Positions 34,851-46,672 are shown, numbered from the stretch's first letter. The stretch is DNA of 64,000 nt from Siphonodentalium dalli (GCA_032622095.1 CP136061.1:7698734-7762733); one strand, 5' to 3'. A program made the numbers and translations. Notes: a model not told the origin generated them from the sequence alone.

Positions 34851-36887
34851 CAGTGACATCTTGTCCATATTACCAAATCACTAAATTGTATTGTGGTTTA
34901 AAGCACAGGAGCTTGTGTTTAAAGTTACACATTTCCGACTTATTTCGTTTCAATCCCGGTGCGTTTTAAATAGCAGAATTGATTACCTGCCAACTTTCAG
35001 TGTAATTAACAGCAAGTTATCACATAATCCTTAAATTACATGTATGCACATCAGATGATCAGAAATGTGTGTTTAATATTTTCATACAGTGCGAGTTATT
35101 TCTATCACAGTAGTATCTGCTACTTGGTCGGTATAACATAAAAGAGTATGTCGTAAATAGTTACAAGGAGTTGATTCGCGTGTCCCACTGAGGCGTTTGG
35201 TTGGTGACACAGTGACCCAGTTGGTGTGTCGTTCATAACAGACAGTTGTTTATTTAAAGTTTTAAACTTGCCAAAACGAACGTGCTTTTCACTGTTTAAT
35301 ATTGTCGCGAACAGATGGTCTTTCAAGCAAGTTTTCCGCGAAGGAATTTAAGGGAGCTACCGGTATAATACATTGTACTTTTTAAAATACACAGTCCACA
35401 AAAGATGGGGGTATTTCCGTAGTGACTCGTCAGGGTAGAGTTTGATTTACGCCACGCTATTCACCGATCGCATACACCGGCCTACACATGCGTCAGTTGT
35501 GTATGCGATGGGTGGTTAGTTCTGCTGTTGGTATTGGGAAAACAATAGCTATTAACTCACAAACAGGTTACTATGGACTTTTGGAAAATAAAAAAAAAAT
35601 TGAGGCCGGCAAGAAAATCTCAGCCAGGCCGGATACCGGAAACAGAGACGTTTTTTTGGCCTTATTCACAAGAGCTTCAATGTCAACAAAAACACCGTAA
35701 ACAATGAACTGATGCCGCGCAGTGATGGATGATCACATATCTAGAATTCCAACTTTACAATTACACAGACCAATTCATCCCGTGTTCATGCATCAATTTT
35801 CATTGAAACGTGTGGATATGAGACATTGTCATTATTCGCCATGTTATCGTCAAGTTACCGGTATTACGACAATTTACCGGGAGTACACTATTGGCTGGAT
35901 GTTCTTATCAAACTATCTTTGGCTGATTCACTGATATTTCATGGAAAATGTGCGACTACATGAGAACATTGTCGCCAAGTCATTGCACACAGTTATTATG
36001 GGATCTGCTGTTGTATTGAAGGTTCCAATCCCAACTAGCTGTTATTGATATATACAGTACCAGTCAAAAGAAGTGGTATATTAAGCATGCTATTTTCGCA
36101 AGTGGAAACGCTTATAAGCATGTCGCTTGTGATATTATTGCAATATTTTGCGCTGAATATCTCAATATTTTGCGCTTAATATGGTGACACTTTGCGCTCA
36201 AAATTGTGACATTTAAATTCAAATATTGCGAAGTTTGCTTCCGCGATTCACTCAAAATGTGATCGCATTCAGTTCCACACATAGTGGTGAAGATATTTAT
36301 CTTACAATTTTTCTTCTAAAAAACTCTTCATTTCCTCCGATTTAATCTGCTATGTTGGTCGCTCGTTATCATTTTAATGTAAGCATAAAAATTTGTTTCA
36401 ATTTGAAACAATTATCGACCAGATATTGAATGTATATTCAATGCATATTCTGTGAGAAAATGTAATACCAGTCCAATGCATCGATAGAAATAGATGCGCT
36501 TTCAATACTCTTGATGTCATGCAACTTATTTGTGTAGGTAATGATTCTTATTTGACAATTATTGTAATATTTCATTTGTGGTCAAAAGCCAACGTTAATG
36601 TTTCAGAACGTACACATTTTGTATCAGCCATCTGCATTTTCGCTTGTATCAGAGGAAAATATGCTTAATTTGTAAGTTAATCATATTAATTTTATCTGGT
36701 GTGTGATGAATAACGTTCTTTCAAGATAAAACATTGTTTATATTGTCTAATTGTTTCAATAGTTAATACAATTTATGTTGATAAGTCATTATTTTCAGTT
36801 ATTTAATCTGCAGTTGCGATGTTCAGCCGAGGTTGCAGGGCTACGATACCCCCAACAGTTAGGCCCAATTGCATGTACTAATGGATA
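34851..36887. other. non-coding stretch
   Basis: I can support no gene. Around 36105-36245 there are four loosely repeated TTTGCGCTNAATAT-type words, possibly the remnant of another motif array. Frames at 35120-35326, 35488-35700 and 35722-35934 have no recognisable domain. Confidence 0.45.
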
Positions 36888-37055
36888 CAGTGATGCCTTA
36901 GTCAAGCCTTAGTTATTTCTGACTAAGGCCTTAGTCAGAAATGACTAAGACCCGCCTTAGTCATTTCTGACTAAGCTAAGTTAGTTAGTTTTGAGACGGG
37001 GGTTCTGACTAAGGTAACTTAGTCACTTTTGACTAAGTTTTGTTTTTCAGTGTAT
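36888..37055. mobile_element. short TA/TTAGTCA miniature transposon
   Basis: The right tip TTTTTCAGTG is followed by TA, and the left tip (CAGTGATGCCTTAGTC) is degraded but preceded by TA. The 168 bp in between are almost entirely alternating CTTAGTCA and TGACTAAG words, so the unit can fold on itself several ways. Confidence 0.7.
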
Positions 37056-37400
37056 AGTCCAACTTCCCCCCATACCTGTAATGGGAGCTTTTGCTTAAAG
37101 TCCGGAAAGGAAGAATATGACACAAGACACGACCAAACCGCGATGTTCCCCGGACAATACATATCCTAATGTGTCACCCTGACATACCTTTCACCTTCCT
37201 TTTCCAAAAAAAGAGACATTTATCGAGCATTTTTAGCTAGCAAGCGATCAATTGTCCAACACTCGGTGTGTTCGATCCGACTTCCGGTCATACCGGGCTC
37301 GGTATCGTGGTGGCGGTGGTGCACACAAAAACAGAAACATGCCAAGAGGCCAACTCCAATCTGCACATGTGCAAACCATTCATCAGCCTTTCGTCGTTCA
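37056..37400. other. non-coding stretch
   Basis: No gene seen. The base immediately before the Helitron-like array is A (37400), as expected for insertion between A and T. Confidence 0.5.
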
Positions 37401-39085
37401 TCTCATATATATTTTGAAGACCTCTGTTTGTTTGTTTGTTTGTCTGTCTGTCATTGATACAAATCTACGATTCTCGACCGATCGGGACGAAACTTGGTAC
37501 GTGTGTGTAGTTTGACCGGGCGGTGAACGTTGTCGTATTGGCGAGCCCGTGCGGCGCCCGTGCAGCGCATGCGCAGACGAGATCTCGGAAACGGGTGGAG
37601 CTATCGACTTCAAGTTTGCTATGTGAATGTATCTTGCCCCGGATACGAATTTTATCGGGTCGCCGAGCCCGTGCGACACCAACTTCGCGCATGCGCAGAC
37701 GAGATCTCGGAAACGGGTGGAGCTATCGACTTGAAATTTGCTGTGTGAATGTATCTTGCCCCGGATACGAATTTTATCGGGTCGCCGAGCCCGTGCGACG
37801 CCAGCTTCGCGCATGCGCAGACGAGATCTCGGAAACGGGTGCTATCGACTTGAAATTTGGTTTTTGAAACGGGTGGAGCTATCGACTTGAAATTTGGTTT
37901 TTGAATAGCCCGGACAACGTCGGGCTCATCGGCTAGTCTCATATATATTTTGAAGACCTCTGTTTGTCTGTTTGTTTGTCTGTATGTCATTTATACAAAT
38001 CTACGATTCTCGACCGATCGGGACGAAACTTGGTACGTGTGTGTAGTTTGACCAGGCGGTCGTCGTTGTCGTATTGGCGAGCCCGTGCGACGCCCGTGCA
38101 GCGCATGCACAGACGAGATCTCGGAAACGGGTGGAGCTATCGACTTGAAATTTGCTATGTGAATGTATCTTGCCCCGGATACGAATTTTATCGGTTCGCC
38201 GAGCCCGTGCGACGCCAGCTTCGCGCATGCGCAGACCAGATCTCGGAAACGGGTGGAGCTATCGACTTGAAATTTGGTTTTTGAATAGCCCGGACAACGT
38301 CGGGCTCATCGGCTAGTCTCATATATATTTTGAAGACCTCTGTCTGTTTGTCTGTATGTCTGTATGTTTATCTGTATGTCATTTATACAAATCTACGATT
38401 CTCGACCGATCGGGACGAAACTTGGTACGTGTGTGTAGTTTGACCAGGCGGTCGACGTTGTCGTATTGGCGAGCCCGTGCGGCGCCCGCTTCGCGCATGC
38501 GCAGAGAAGATCTCGGAAACGGGTGGAGCTATCGATTTGAAATTTGCTATGTGAATGTATCTTGCCCCGGATACGAATTTTATTGGGTCGCCGAGCCCGT
38601 GCGACTCCAGCTTCGCGCATGCGCAGACCAGATCTCGGAAACGGGTGGAGCTATCGACTTGAAATTTGGTTTTTGAATAGCCCGGACAACGTCGGGCTCA
38701 TCGGCTAGTCTCATATATATTTTTGAAGACCTCTGTTTGTATGTCTGTGTGTATGTCATTTATACAAATCTACGATTCTCGACCGATCGGGACGAAACTT
38801 GGTACGTGTGTGTAGTTTGACCAGGCGGTCGTCGTTGTCGTATTTGCGAGCCCGTGCGACGCCCGTGCAGCGCATGCGCAGACGAGATATCGGAAACGGG
38901 TGGAGCTATCGACTTGAAATTTGCTATGTGAATGTATCTTGCCCCGGATACGAATTTTATCGGGTCGCCGAGCCCGTGCGACGCCAGCTTCACGCATGCG
39001 CAGACCAGATGTCGGAAACGGGTGGAGCTATCGACTTGAAATTTGGTTTTTGAATAACCCGGACAACGTCGGTCTCATCGGCTAG
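37401..39085 (+). mobile_element. four tandem non-autonomous Helitron-like units
   Basis: Units span 37401-37936, 37937-38316, 38317-38708 and 38709-39085 (536, 380, 392 and 377 bp). Each starts TCTCATATATATTTTGAAGA (the fourth with one extra T) and ends with the hairpin AGCCCGGACAACGTCGGGCT, six to seven bases, then CTAG. TC start, hairpin, CTAG end and an A before the first unit are Helitron hallmarks. Each CTAG abuts the next TC directly. Unit 1 is longer because an internal block with GAGATCTCGGAAACGGGTGG is duplicated. Open frames on both strands here (75-138 codons) repeat with the unit and are not genes. Confidence 0.8.
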
Positions 39086-39505
39086 TCTAATATATATTTT
39101 GGGACTTCTGTTTGTCTGTCTGTCTGTTAGCTATGGCGTGGAAAACGGCTGGACCGATTGAGCTCAAACTTCCAATCTAAGGTTAAAAACCCACGGGCAG
39201 TGTTTACCGCCGTTTTGGAGAAGCTCACAGCACCCCTTCTCCACTCTCAGTCACCAAAATGACCGTCATTGGCACAGTGGGGTTAATCGCGTTGATAGTT
39301 AAAGAGCGTTCGTATCCGCAGTGTCGTTGATAAAGATCGTGTCTGTCCAGACATGAGCGTGTTGTGTCTGTGTCCAGACATGAGCGTGTTGTGTGATTCA
39401 TATGTCTGTTCGTACTTAGGGGTTCCTGGGAATGGGGGACATTTTCATCGGGTTAGTTTTTCCGCCCGAGGTGACCGTCACCTTGAAACGGGTACCCACA
39501 AATTA
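39086..39505 (+). mobile_element. Helitron-like unit of a related family, 3' end not seen
   Basis: It begins TCTAATATATATTTTGGGAC immediately after the CTAG of the preceding unit. Its body (AACGGCTGGACCGATTGAGC, TTTTGGAGAAGCTC) is the same family as the element at 21899-23140. It is cut off where another TC start appears at 39506. Confidence 0.55.
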
Positions 39506-39790
39506 TCTAATATATATTTTGGGACTTCTGTCTGTTTGTTTGTCTGTTAGCTATGGCCGGGGAAACTGCTGGACGGATTTCGACGAAATTTGATACCTAT
39601 GGGTAATTTTGTCCGGGGAGTGTTTTGGACGGGTCAAATCGTTACCCCGACCTTACCTTGACCTTCAAAATGGTCAATTCAAGGTAAAATCGGGTAAAAC
39701 AAATCCCTTTTTTCGGGCGGAACAGAGGAGGGTATAACGAAACAGCGCCGCTAGGATCATTCGGCAAAAAACCTGCGGCCCTCTTGGATT
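39506..39790 (+). mobile_element. Helitron-like fragment
   Basis: Starts TCTAATATATATTTTGGG after an A, followed by the TGTCTGTTAGCTATGGCCGG block that is shared with 47272-47773. The end near 39756 reads CGCCGCTAGG without a convincing hairpin, so the 3' boundary is uncertain. Confidence 0.45.
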
Positions 39791-39844
39791 TTACTATTCT
39801 GAGATTTAATGGTCTGTTAGGGTATCATACGCTTAAACAACAAC

Positions 39845-40490
39845 GATAATATTTTAATTCAATTCAATTTTATTTAGTAATATATAACAAACATGATAAT
39901 GTATTATACAAAAATCAAACAAAATATAATATATATTACTGGGAGAAGGCATGACCTACTGGTCGTCTTCCTGCACACTCCCAAACTTAGATAATGATAT
40001 TCCGACTCTGAACCCAAATGACAGCATATATTGGTGATACAAGTTTTTATCTATAGTATTGTAGACAACGATACTTTTGTGGTTTAGTTTTTTCCATAGC
40101 CTAAGTAACCCATCTCATAAAAATGCCCGGTTCGAAGGTAGAAGGTAAATAGCATCGCTAGGCTTTATGGAGAGCGCGAGAGGGGTCGTAGATCGACACT
40201 TCTCGCAGGTGGGGGTCGGTGTTTTTTTTTTAATGTGGAAGCTTGAGAAGTATTCTGCATGAGTCTGTTTATGAGTCGCATTATACGAATGTTATTTGGA
40301 CCAATTTTCAAACAATATTCAAGAATATAATTCTTCAACGGCTTACAGAAGGCACTGTCCACAATGAAACCATTTAAGATAATTCCATTTTTATCCAAGG
40401 TTTTGAAAATCGTATATATATGAACGATCGGAATAACATAAGGTTGTATAGTTGGAATGGTACGTGAGCGAGCTCGTGGCCTGTTGTGCA
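39845..40490 (-). pseudogene. unrecognised coding remnant with LINE-like 3' tail
   Basis: On the minus strand a protein-like frame runs from 40427 (LDKNGIILNG) to 40165, then continues in another frame from about 40176 to 39960, ending KFGSVQEDDQ and a stop. The two parts look like one protein broken by a frameshift and an in-frame stop. Downstream are AATAAA and a short ATTGAATTGAATT tail at about 39845-39870, as in retroposed LINE or gene ends. I do not recognise the protein and see no catalytic motif. It could be the C-terminus of an unusual LINE protein or a retrocopy of a host gene. The upstream side abuts a dispersed repeat at 40428. Confidence 0.45.
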
Positions 40491-40690
40491 TAATTGATAC
40501 ACATATCCGTCTTATGAGCAGGATTTACAATCTCCATAGCAACAAGACCATTTCTTCCGATATTGTGGTCGGGAACATACCCGGTTGTAACGGTAGTTGG
40601 GCCCTGGGCAATGTATGCCTGAAGCTGTGTCAGATGGTCGTACATGAGATGATGCGTAGGATAACAACACCATAGCAACGGTTAATTTGT
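40428..40690 (+). repeat. dispersed repeat, copy 1
   Basis: Begins GATCGGAATAACATAAGGTT and includes GGTCGGGAACATACCCGG, GGGCCCTGG and ATGAGATGATGCGTA. Close copies lie at 45313-45570 and, shorter, 40975-41170. Its left end coincides with the edge of coding remnants at both 40428 and 45313, so this is a real element boundary. Frames of 72-108 codons across it differ between copies and are not genes. Confidence 0.7.
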
Positions 40691-40974
40691 GCTTATGAAC
40701 GCTTTTGCGATTTTGTACTGGAAATAAGTGATACTCAGCTTTACAGCGTTTTACAGTTTCCATGGCAAGAGTTCCGTCATTTTCTGGGTATACATGTAGG
40801 TTTCATGGGACGATTCTGGCGGTTAACCAGAGATGGGCGTTACCCGATGTATGCCTGCACCTGTAGAAATTGGACTTCTATCTGACGGAGAGAACCATCA
40901 GAAAACTATAAATGTTAACTGTTGGAATGGCTACTAGGCATATATCATGGCTTGAGCGGAAGTGAGAAAATTGC

Positions 40975-41170
40975 CAGTCTTATGAGCAGGATTTACAATA
41001 TCCATGGCAACATCGCAATTTCGTCCGAGATTGTGGTCGGGAACATACCCGATGGCTAGCGTGAGTTGGGCCCTATCTCATGTATGCCTGCATTTGTGGT
41101 AGTTGGACATGTAGGTGATGACGCGCACGATCACACAACCATGCAATAGCAACGTGTTTATGAACGCTTT
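40975..41170 (+). repeat. dispersed repeat, copy 3 (partial)
   Basis: Shares TCTTATGAGCAGGATTTACA, GGTCGGGAACATACCCG and GTTTATGAACGCTTT with the copies at 40428 and 45313. The first 60 bases are missing. Confidence 0.65.
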
Positions 41171-42012
41171 CGTCAAACTCCAGGCAGAGTTATCTCCCAT
41201 CGCTTCGCTGATATACGATCTATCAGTACACGATTTAGAGGGTTGTAGGGGGTCTGAAAATAGAAAAATAAGTATATGGGGGGGGGGGGGGCATAACAGC
41301 AAGAGTAGCCTGTGTTAAATGTGTCATTGCTGGTTTGAATTTTAATTAATTTACAAAACTGGGAACGTTTACAAAAAAAAGTGAAATATTTGAATACATA
41401 CAGGATTTTCGTATTCAGCGAAGGCCAGCTGTGTGTTATTGGTTCCAGGAAAATATCCTGATTTCTCCCCCTTCATCTGCGCTTGCAAGACGTTTTTTTC
41501 AAATTGCTAGCATAACTTTTTATCTATTTTAAATATTACTCAGCTCTGACATAGCTCTATCAGGAAGAAGACGCTTACTTACTGCCGCTCTGTTTTGGGG
41601 TTGAGTATGGTCAAATTATGTAAAAAAAACCAAAAGGGTAAATATTAAGCGTTTTGTGTGTGCAAACCAAGGGGCATAACTCTGTGACTAATATTACGAA
41701 GATAAAGTATAGGACAAATATGATTACACCTACAATTTCTGTCGAAATTAAAACATGCTTGATGGGAACTATTATGCCAAAGATATGGGCTCAGCACAGG
41801 TTTGAAGTACAGTATATATATCTTTAATTCCTCCATATAAATGAAGATATGATATACACATGGATATACAAGAACATACAAAAACAATAGAACATAGGAA
41901 CGAGAACATAACATATATACATGTACACACTTTATGTATGTGCAAAGCAAAACGAATATAGATGGAAACAGATCGGCCGGGCACACGAACAAGACAGAGA
42001 TATAGAGAGAGC

Positions 42013-42064
<52 letters not shown>

Positions 42065-42370
42065 CGGATACAGATAGAGACAGTATGGGAAAATAGAATG
42101 AAATGAGTTAAGTTAGAGAAAAGTGGGGAGAAACAGAGAGGGGTTAATTGAAGCTAGATAATCCTAAATTCATGGAGAACTGTAGCACCCAGCCGACCAC
42201 ACGACCAGATGTTCACTCACATCACAGTTGTCAGACACCGTTGTTGGACATTACAAACAAATAGTAGACCCAACACAACACCATTGTATATAAGAGGGCT
42301 ACCAATTATTTATATTTGCTAACATTGGTGACTTTCTTCTCCCACTGACTACATGTATATAAGTGACAAA
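41171..42370. other. non-coding stretch
   Basis: No gene is supported. A run of about 13 G lies near 41279-41291 and a GA microsatellite near 42001-42062. The 115-codon minus frame (41645-41992) is rich in Y, V, C and L from AT-rich sequence and has no domain. Confidence 0.5.
42001..42062 (+). repeat. (GA)n microsatellite
   Basis: About 60 bp of near-uninterrupted AGAG with a few ATAG interruptions. Confidence 0.95.
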
Positions 42371-45290
42371 CAATTATGACGCCAATGACGAACGATGGTT
42401 AAATTCCCACCACAGCGCCCTAGTCGCCTTCAAGAAGTATCTCAATATGGTTTGAGGTGGAATGCATGCAATGTCCAAAAGTTCAATAGGCAAATAGCCT
42501 AGAAAGAGGGCAATAAGTCTCTGCTGATCAAAAGAATCCACAAGTTGAAATGCCCCTAAAGGCAACATATCTATAAAGTGATACCAAAAATGATTACGCG
42601 ACGCTGCAAGTTCTGGGCAAACCGCTATAATGTGTTGCGGTAGGTCTATATAACTTCGCGCACATAACAGGCACTGAGTTTCGCCAGCAAAATTTCGGTA
42701 ACACAGTAGCTGTGTCGCGATGAAAAATGACTCCTTCTCATCTGGGTACTTTTGGCAGACTTTCCATAAAAACGATAATTCTGGACTGCTGTGAACCAAA
42801 CGAAATCTATCAAAGGTGGGTTCCGTGCGCACCCTGTGAGACCATTCAGATTTCCAAACATGACTGCCCTGTTTCGATAGGGTTTTCCAAACTGTTTTCA
42901 CTGGAAACAGAGCTGTTGATATGTATTGAGACATATAGGAGGACAAACTCCAGTTATCAAGAATACTGGATAGGTCCTGCAAAAAACACATTCTTCGATG
43001 CAGTGTTGGATTCATATGAAAAGCTCAGTAATCTGATAATAAATACATCTTTAACAGTTTTTTTAGACTCGAGTAAACAAAATGACGAAAACAAGGACAC
43101 TTTTCTACAATTAATGAATGTGATTAAAGGAGGAATACCAAGCAGACCCAAGACCATGTCTGTGCTAGTCCTAGTTTTGAGGTCTTATATAAGTTTGAGG
43201 CACATACGATGTGCTTTCTCTAGTTGAACAGTGTCCGATTGAGAGAGACCACACAAAAATTCACTACCGTATAAGCCTCGCGGTAAGACCACGGACTTGT
43301 AAATCTTGAGAGAGCTCGCTGGGGTAATACCGCCTGCATGCAGGCCAGCATTAGCCAAAGAGAAGAAAGCATTCTTCGTTTTTGTACAAATATTGTCAAC
43401 AAGTTTTAAGCGAAAATTAGATTTCTCAAGCGGAATACCTAAATGAGTAACACTGTCGGTTTCTGTTAGGCCATGAGAAGACATGTGCCAGTTCTTATGA
43501 CGTTTAAGTGCTGCGTTAGCACTTTCATTGAAAACAATGACATGGGTTTTGTTTGGGTTGTATCTATAACGCCATTTCAAGCTATATTCGACACATATAT
43601 CGACAAGAGACTGAAGTCCATATGCAGTTAAAGAGAAAAGTGCCATGTCATCGGCATGCGTTGGACACGTGCAATTTGCACCTTGCATCGAAAGGCCATA
43701 TCCCGATGACTTTAGATTTGACAAAAGATCATTGATATATATAATATAAAAGAGGGGAGATAATGTACCTCCCTGCCTTGTTCCTTGCAGCATTGGGATC
43801 CACCTAGAGCAACCACCTTGGTATTTAATGCAGCAGCTAATATTGTTCAACAAGTGGTAAAATAGCCTCCAATTTTTTCCCTGTAATTGCCTCTTATGCA
43901 GTTTATACAATAAACCGTTTATCCAAACACTATCGAAAGCTTTCCATACATCCAAGAAACAGGCAAACAGTTTGCTCTGTCTCTCGGATGTATACGCTAT
44001 ACTTTCTGTTACAAGAAAAGAAGACATGTTGCAACTTATGCCCCGCTGGAACCCATTCTGCAAGGAATCAACTTCAATTGCAAAGGCAGTATACTTCTCC
44101 ATTCTCGATAATAAAAGTTTCTCAAAAAGTTTATATATTGCTGGTAGCAGAGTAATTGCTCTGTAGCTATCAAAGGAATCTTTTGGTTTAGGATGTCCCT
44201 TATATAGAGATATTATACAACCACGCTTAGCACCAAGTGGTATATGTTCAAATTGGAAGAAATAGTTGTACAAGGTAGCAATGCAGCGGGCAAGAGCCTC
44301 ACCACCAAAAATAATATGCTCATAATTTACACCATCTGTACCAGCTGCTTTGTTGAGGTTTAAAGTGCGACAAAGAGATGTGATTTCCTTCATATTAGTT
44401 GGAAAAGTTAACAATCCGTCTAATGGGCATGTTGAATTTTTCATCGATTCGGTCTCTACAAATTGGTTGACATGGTTAAAATGTGATTCGTCAAACTTGG
44501 GATCCGTTAGCGGTGTGGAAAAAATGTTATAATAGTACTCAGCCCAAGCTTCAAGAATATCTGGGGTTTCTCGTACTATCGAATTTTGAAAGGAGAAGTG
44601 TGTGCTACCAAGTGTCCCTAATGATTTGCGTTTCGCGTTGAAGAGTCTGAAGAAAGTATCTTGATCACACTCAGCGCTTTTATCTATGTCATCGTTAAAA
44701 GAGCGAAGAAAATTAGTTGATGCCCTCCGGTATTCGCGCCTGAAAGAGCATTTGGCATCTTTATAACAGCGATATAAACCAGTTGCATCATTAATTGGCC
44801 TACCAACCGACATCCAAACAGATCTGTGATATCGCATACTCTTGTGAAGTAAGCTTAATTCTTTCGACCAGTAAGGTTTAAGAAACTTCTTAAAACGTTT
44901 CTTTTGGGATATTATTCTGAGCAGAAACTGTGATAGAGTTAACTATGTTTTCATAAAATGTATCCAACTCAGATTTGTTATTTACGTCATCGCGTGGTAA
45001 CGATGTAGCTAAATCTGACTGATACGACAATTGCATTACAGTGTCTAGCTTAAACTTCTTCCAACTGAACTTACATGTACTATGGCTTGGAATTGTACTA
45101 CTTCGAGGTGTATATGTATAGTCATCGTACTTCATCATGACATAAATGGGCCTATGGTTGGACACATTGATTGCATCATCATCCAGAATTTCGCAATGAA
45201 AAATAAGATCAGTGTCGTCTTTGTTTCCGTGGCAATAGCTCCGTTTATATACATACCTGTGAACAACTTCGGCCTTTAACCAGAGACGGG
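42371..45290 (-). mobile_element. third LINE, endonuclease end to C-terminus
   Basis: On the minus strand the copy starts inside the C-terminal end of an apurinic-type endonuclease (about 45280), continues through a linker, RT and a zinc-knuckle C-terminal domain, and stops near 42371. It is truncated within the endonuclease. The truncation edge at about 45290 lies next to a dispersed repeat (45313-45570) whose relatives also lie beyond its 3' side (40428, 40975). It differs from the other two LINEs in its RT box (HADD). Confidence 0.88.
42374..45280 (-). pseudogene. LINE endonuclease end, RT and zinc-knuckle domain (broken)
   Basis: 45280-44890 carries an endonuclease tail with VSNHRPI, where the family usually has an SDH triplet, so D is replaced by N. 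A one-base shift near 44895 leads into the RT frame (43185-44900): AAGTDGVNYE, GCIISLYKG, SYRAITLLP, motif A CFLDVWKAFDSVW, TRQGGTLSPLFYIIYIND and the catalytic HADD box at about residues 394-397 counted from 44837. Two further shifts (near 43185 and 43015) lead to the C-terminal frame 42374-43015 with the zinc knuckle CLLCARSYIDLPQHIIAVC. HADD in place of YADD or FADD is found in some LINE groups, so it need not be damage. Clade unassigned. Confidence 0.87.
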
Positions 45291-45312
45291 CCTTCTAGCT
45301 GACTGACAGGAC

Positions 45313-45570
45313 GATCGGAATAACATAAGGTTGTATAATTGGAATGGCACGTGAGTGAGCTCGTGGCCTGTTGTGCAGAAGTGAAACAAATATCTGTCTT
45401 ATGAGCAGGATGTACAATCTACATAGCAACAAGACCATTTCGTCCGATATTGTGGTCGGGAACATACCCGGTGGCAACGGTAGATGGGCCCTGGCCAACG
45501 TATGCCTGCAGCTGTGGCAGTTGGTCATGCATGAGATGATGCGTATAGGATCACAACACCATACAGCAAC
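45313..45570 (+). repeat. dispersed repeat, copy 2
   Basis: Starts GATCGGAATAACATAAGGTT like 40428 and stays similar through GGTCGGGAACATACCCGGTGG and ATGAGATGATGCGTATAGGA. The 181-codon frame that crosses it (45371-45916) is half repeat and half unrelated downstream DNA, so I do not call it a gene. Confidence 0.75.
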
Positions 45571-46115
45571 ATTACCAATAAAAGAGGGTGTCATCACCCA
45601 CCCTCTTAATCTTGAATACCAGTTAACAGAGAGGGATGATTCCTACATGCCAGTTAAGAAAATATGGAATAATCAAAATGTATACAAGCCAAGTGTTTGT
45701 CTGTGTGTGTCTGTTTGTAAATCTGTCACGATTTTGGTGCGTCTAAAATATGTCACCTTCATGACTGATTGTGCCCACATTTTGATATATCTTAGAATAT
45801 ATACGACACGCAAAATTTCAGGCCAATTGGAACAAGATGACCTGAGATATATCGCGATTCCCAAAGGTCATCAAGGCGATATTTTTACTGATGATTTAAT
45901 GCGTTACATTCTCTGATGATGAATGTGGTTTCAGCGGCGTTCGTTATAAAAAATAACACCAAAGCCAAATTCAGGACAAACTCCGCGCACCGTATTGTCG
46001 GATTTCTTTATATCGTTATTAGGGGTGACGATATTTCCCTGCATGTAATGTTTGTCACTCGTCATTTTTTTTTTACCTCAGATGACTTAACCCTTTACCC
46101 AACAGAACGGCCCTG
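45571..46115. other. non-coding stretch
   Basis: No gene supported. TGTTTGTCTGTGTGTGTCTG and CATTTTGATATATC-type sequence near 45695-45800 resembles other dispersed repeat bodies. Confidence 0.4.
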
Positions 46116-46172
46116 TGCCAATGCATTCTCTTATATATGCGAGTCGACGCATATATAAGAGAATGCATTGGC
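46116..46172. repeat. hairpin, CATTCTCTTATATATG family
   Basis: A near-perfect stem of about 25 bp, with arms CCAATGCATTCTCTTATATA and its complement, around GCGAGTCGACGC. Same family as 21466-21663. Confidence 0.85.
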
Positions 46173-46297
46173 TTAACACATATTAAAAATGATAAAATTG
46201 TCAAAGAATGTAGAAAAATATATGTAAGAAAAAATTATAAAATTGTTAAAGAATGTAAGAAAAAATGGTAAAAAGTGTTAAAAAAGAATTTTTTTTA

Positions 46298-46368
46298 GGC
46301 CAATGCATTCTCTTATATATGTGAGGCGACCTATGGTCGACTCGCATATATAAGAGAACGCATTGGCA
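46298..46368. repeat. hairpin, CATTCTCTTATATATG family, second copy
   Basis: The same arms with an inner stem GCGACC TA TGGTCG-like loop, again followed by CACAGGGC. Separated from the first hairpin by about 125 bp of A-rich sequence with repeated GTTAAAGAATGTA words. Confidence 0.85.
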
Positions 46369-46672
46369 CAGGGCATAACTGTAACCATCACAATGTGGTC
46401 AATGAACCGGTTCCAATGATATCCATATTTGTATGCTGTTATTGAGACAGACCGAAGATATTTTAGGCTGTTGAAGCTTTATTTGGGCGTTTTTGGCCGC
46501 TTTGTTGGGTTAAGGGTTAAAGGGGCATATAATTATGAGCAATATCGTTCCTTTATATCAGCTTAGAATATAATTCTATGTAGGGAAATTGGTACCCACT
46601 GGTCACTTGGCCAGGGAATGTCATGGGATAGGCGCCTTTGATTTGTCCTCAAATGACTTAAATGTGTACTCC

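Noticed and set aside
37398-39053. Many open frames of 63-138 codons on both strands
   Set aside because: They repeat with the ~380-bp Helitron-like unit, overlap on opposite strands and encode no domain; they are by-products of a GC-rich repeat without stops.
45371-45916. A 181-codon plus-strand frame
   Set aside because: Its first third is a dispersed repeat whose other copies lack the frame; the rest is unrelated DNA with no domain.
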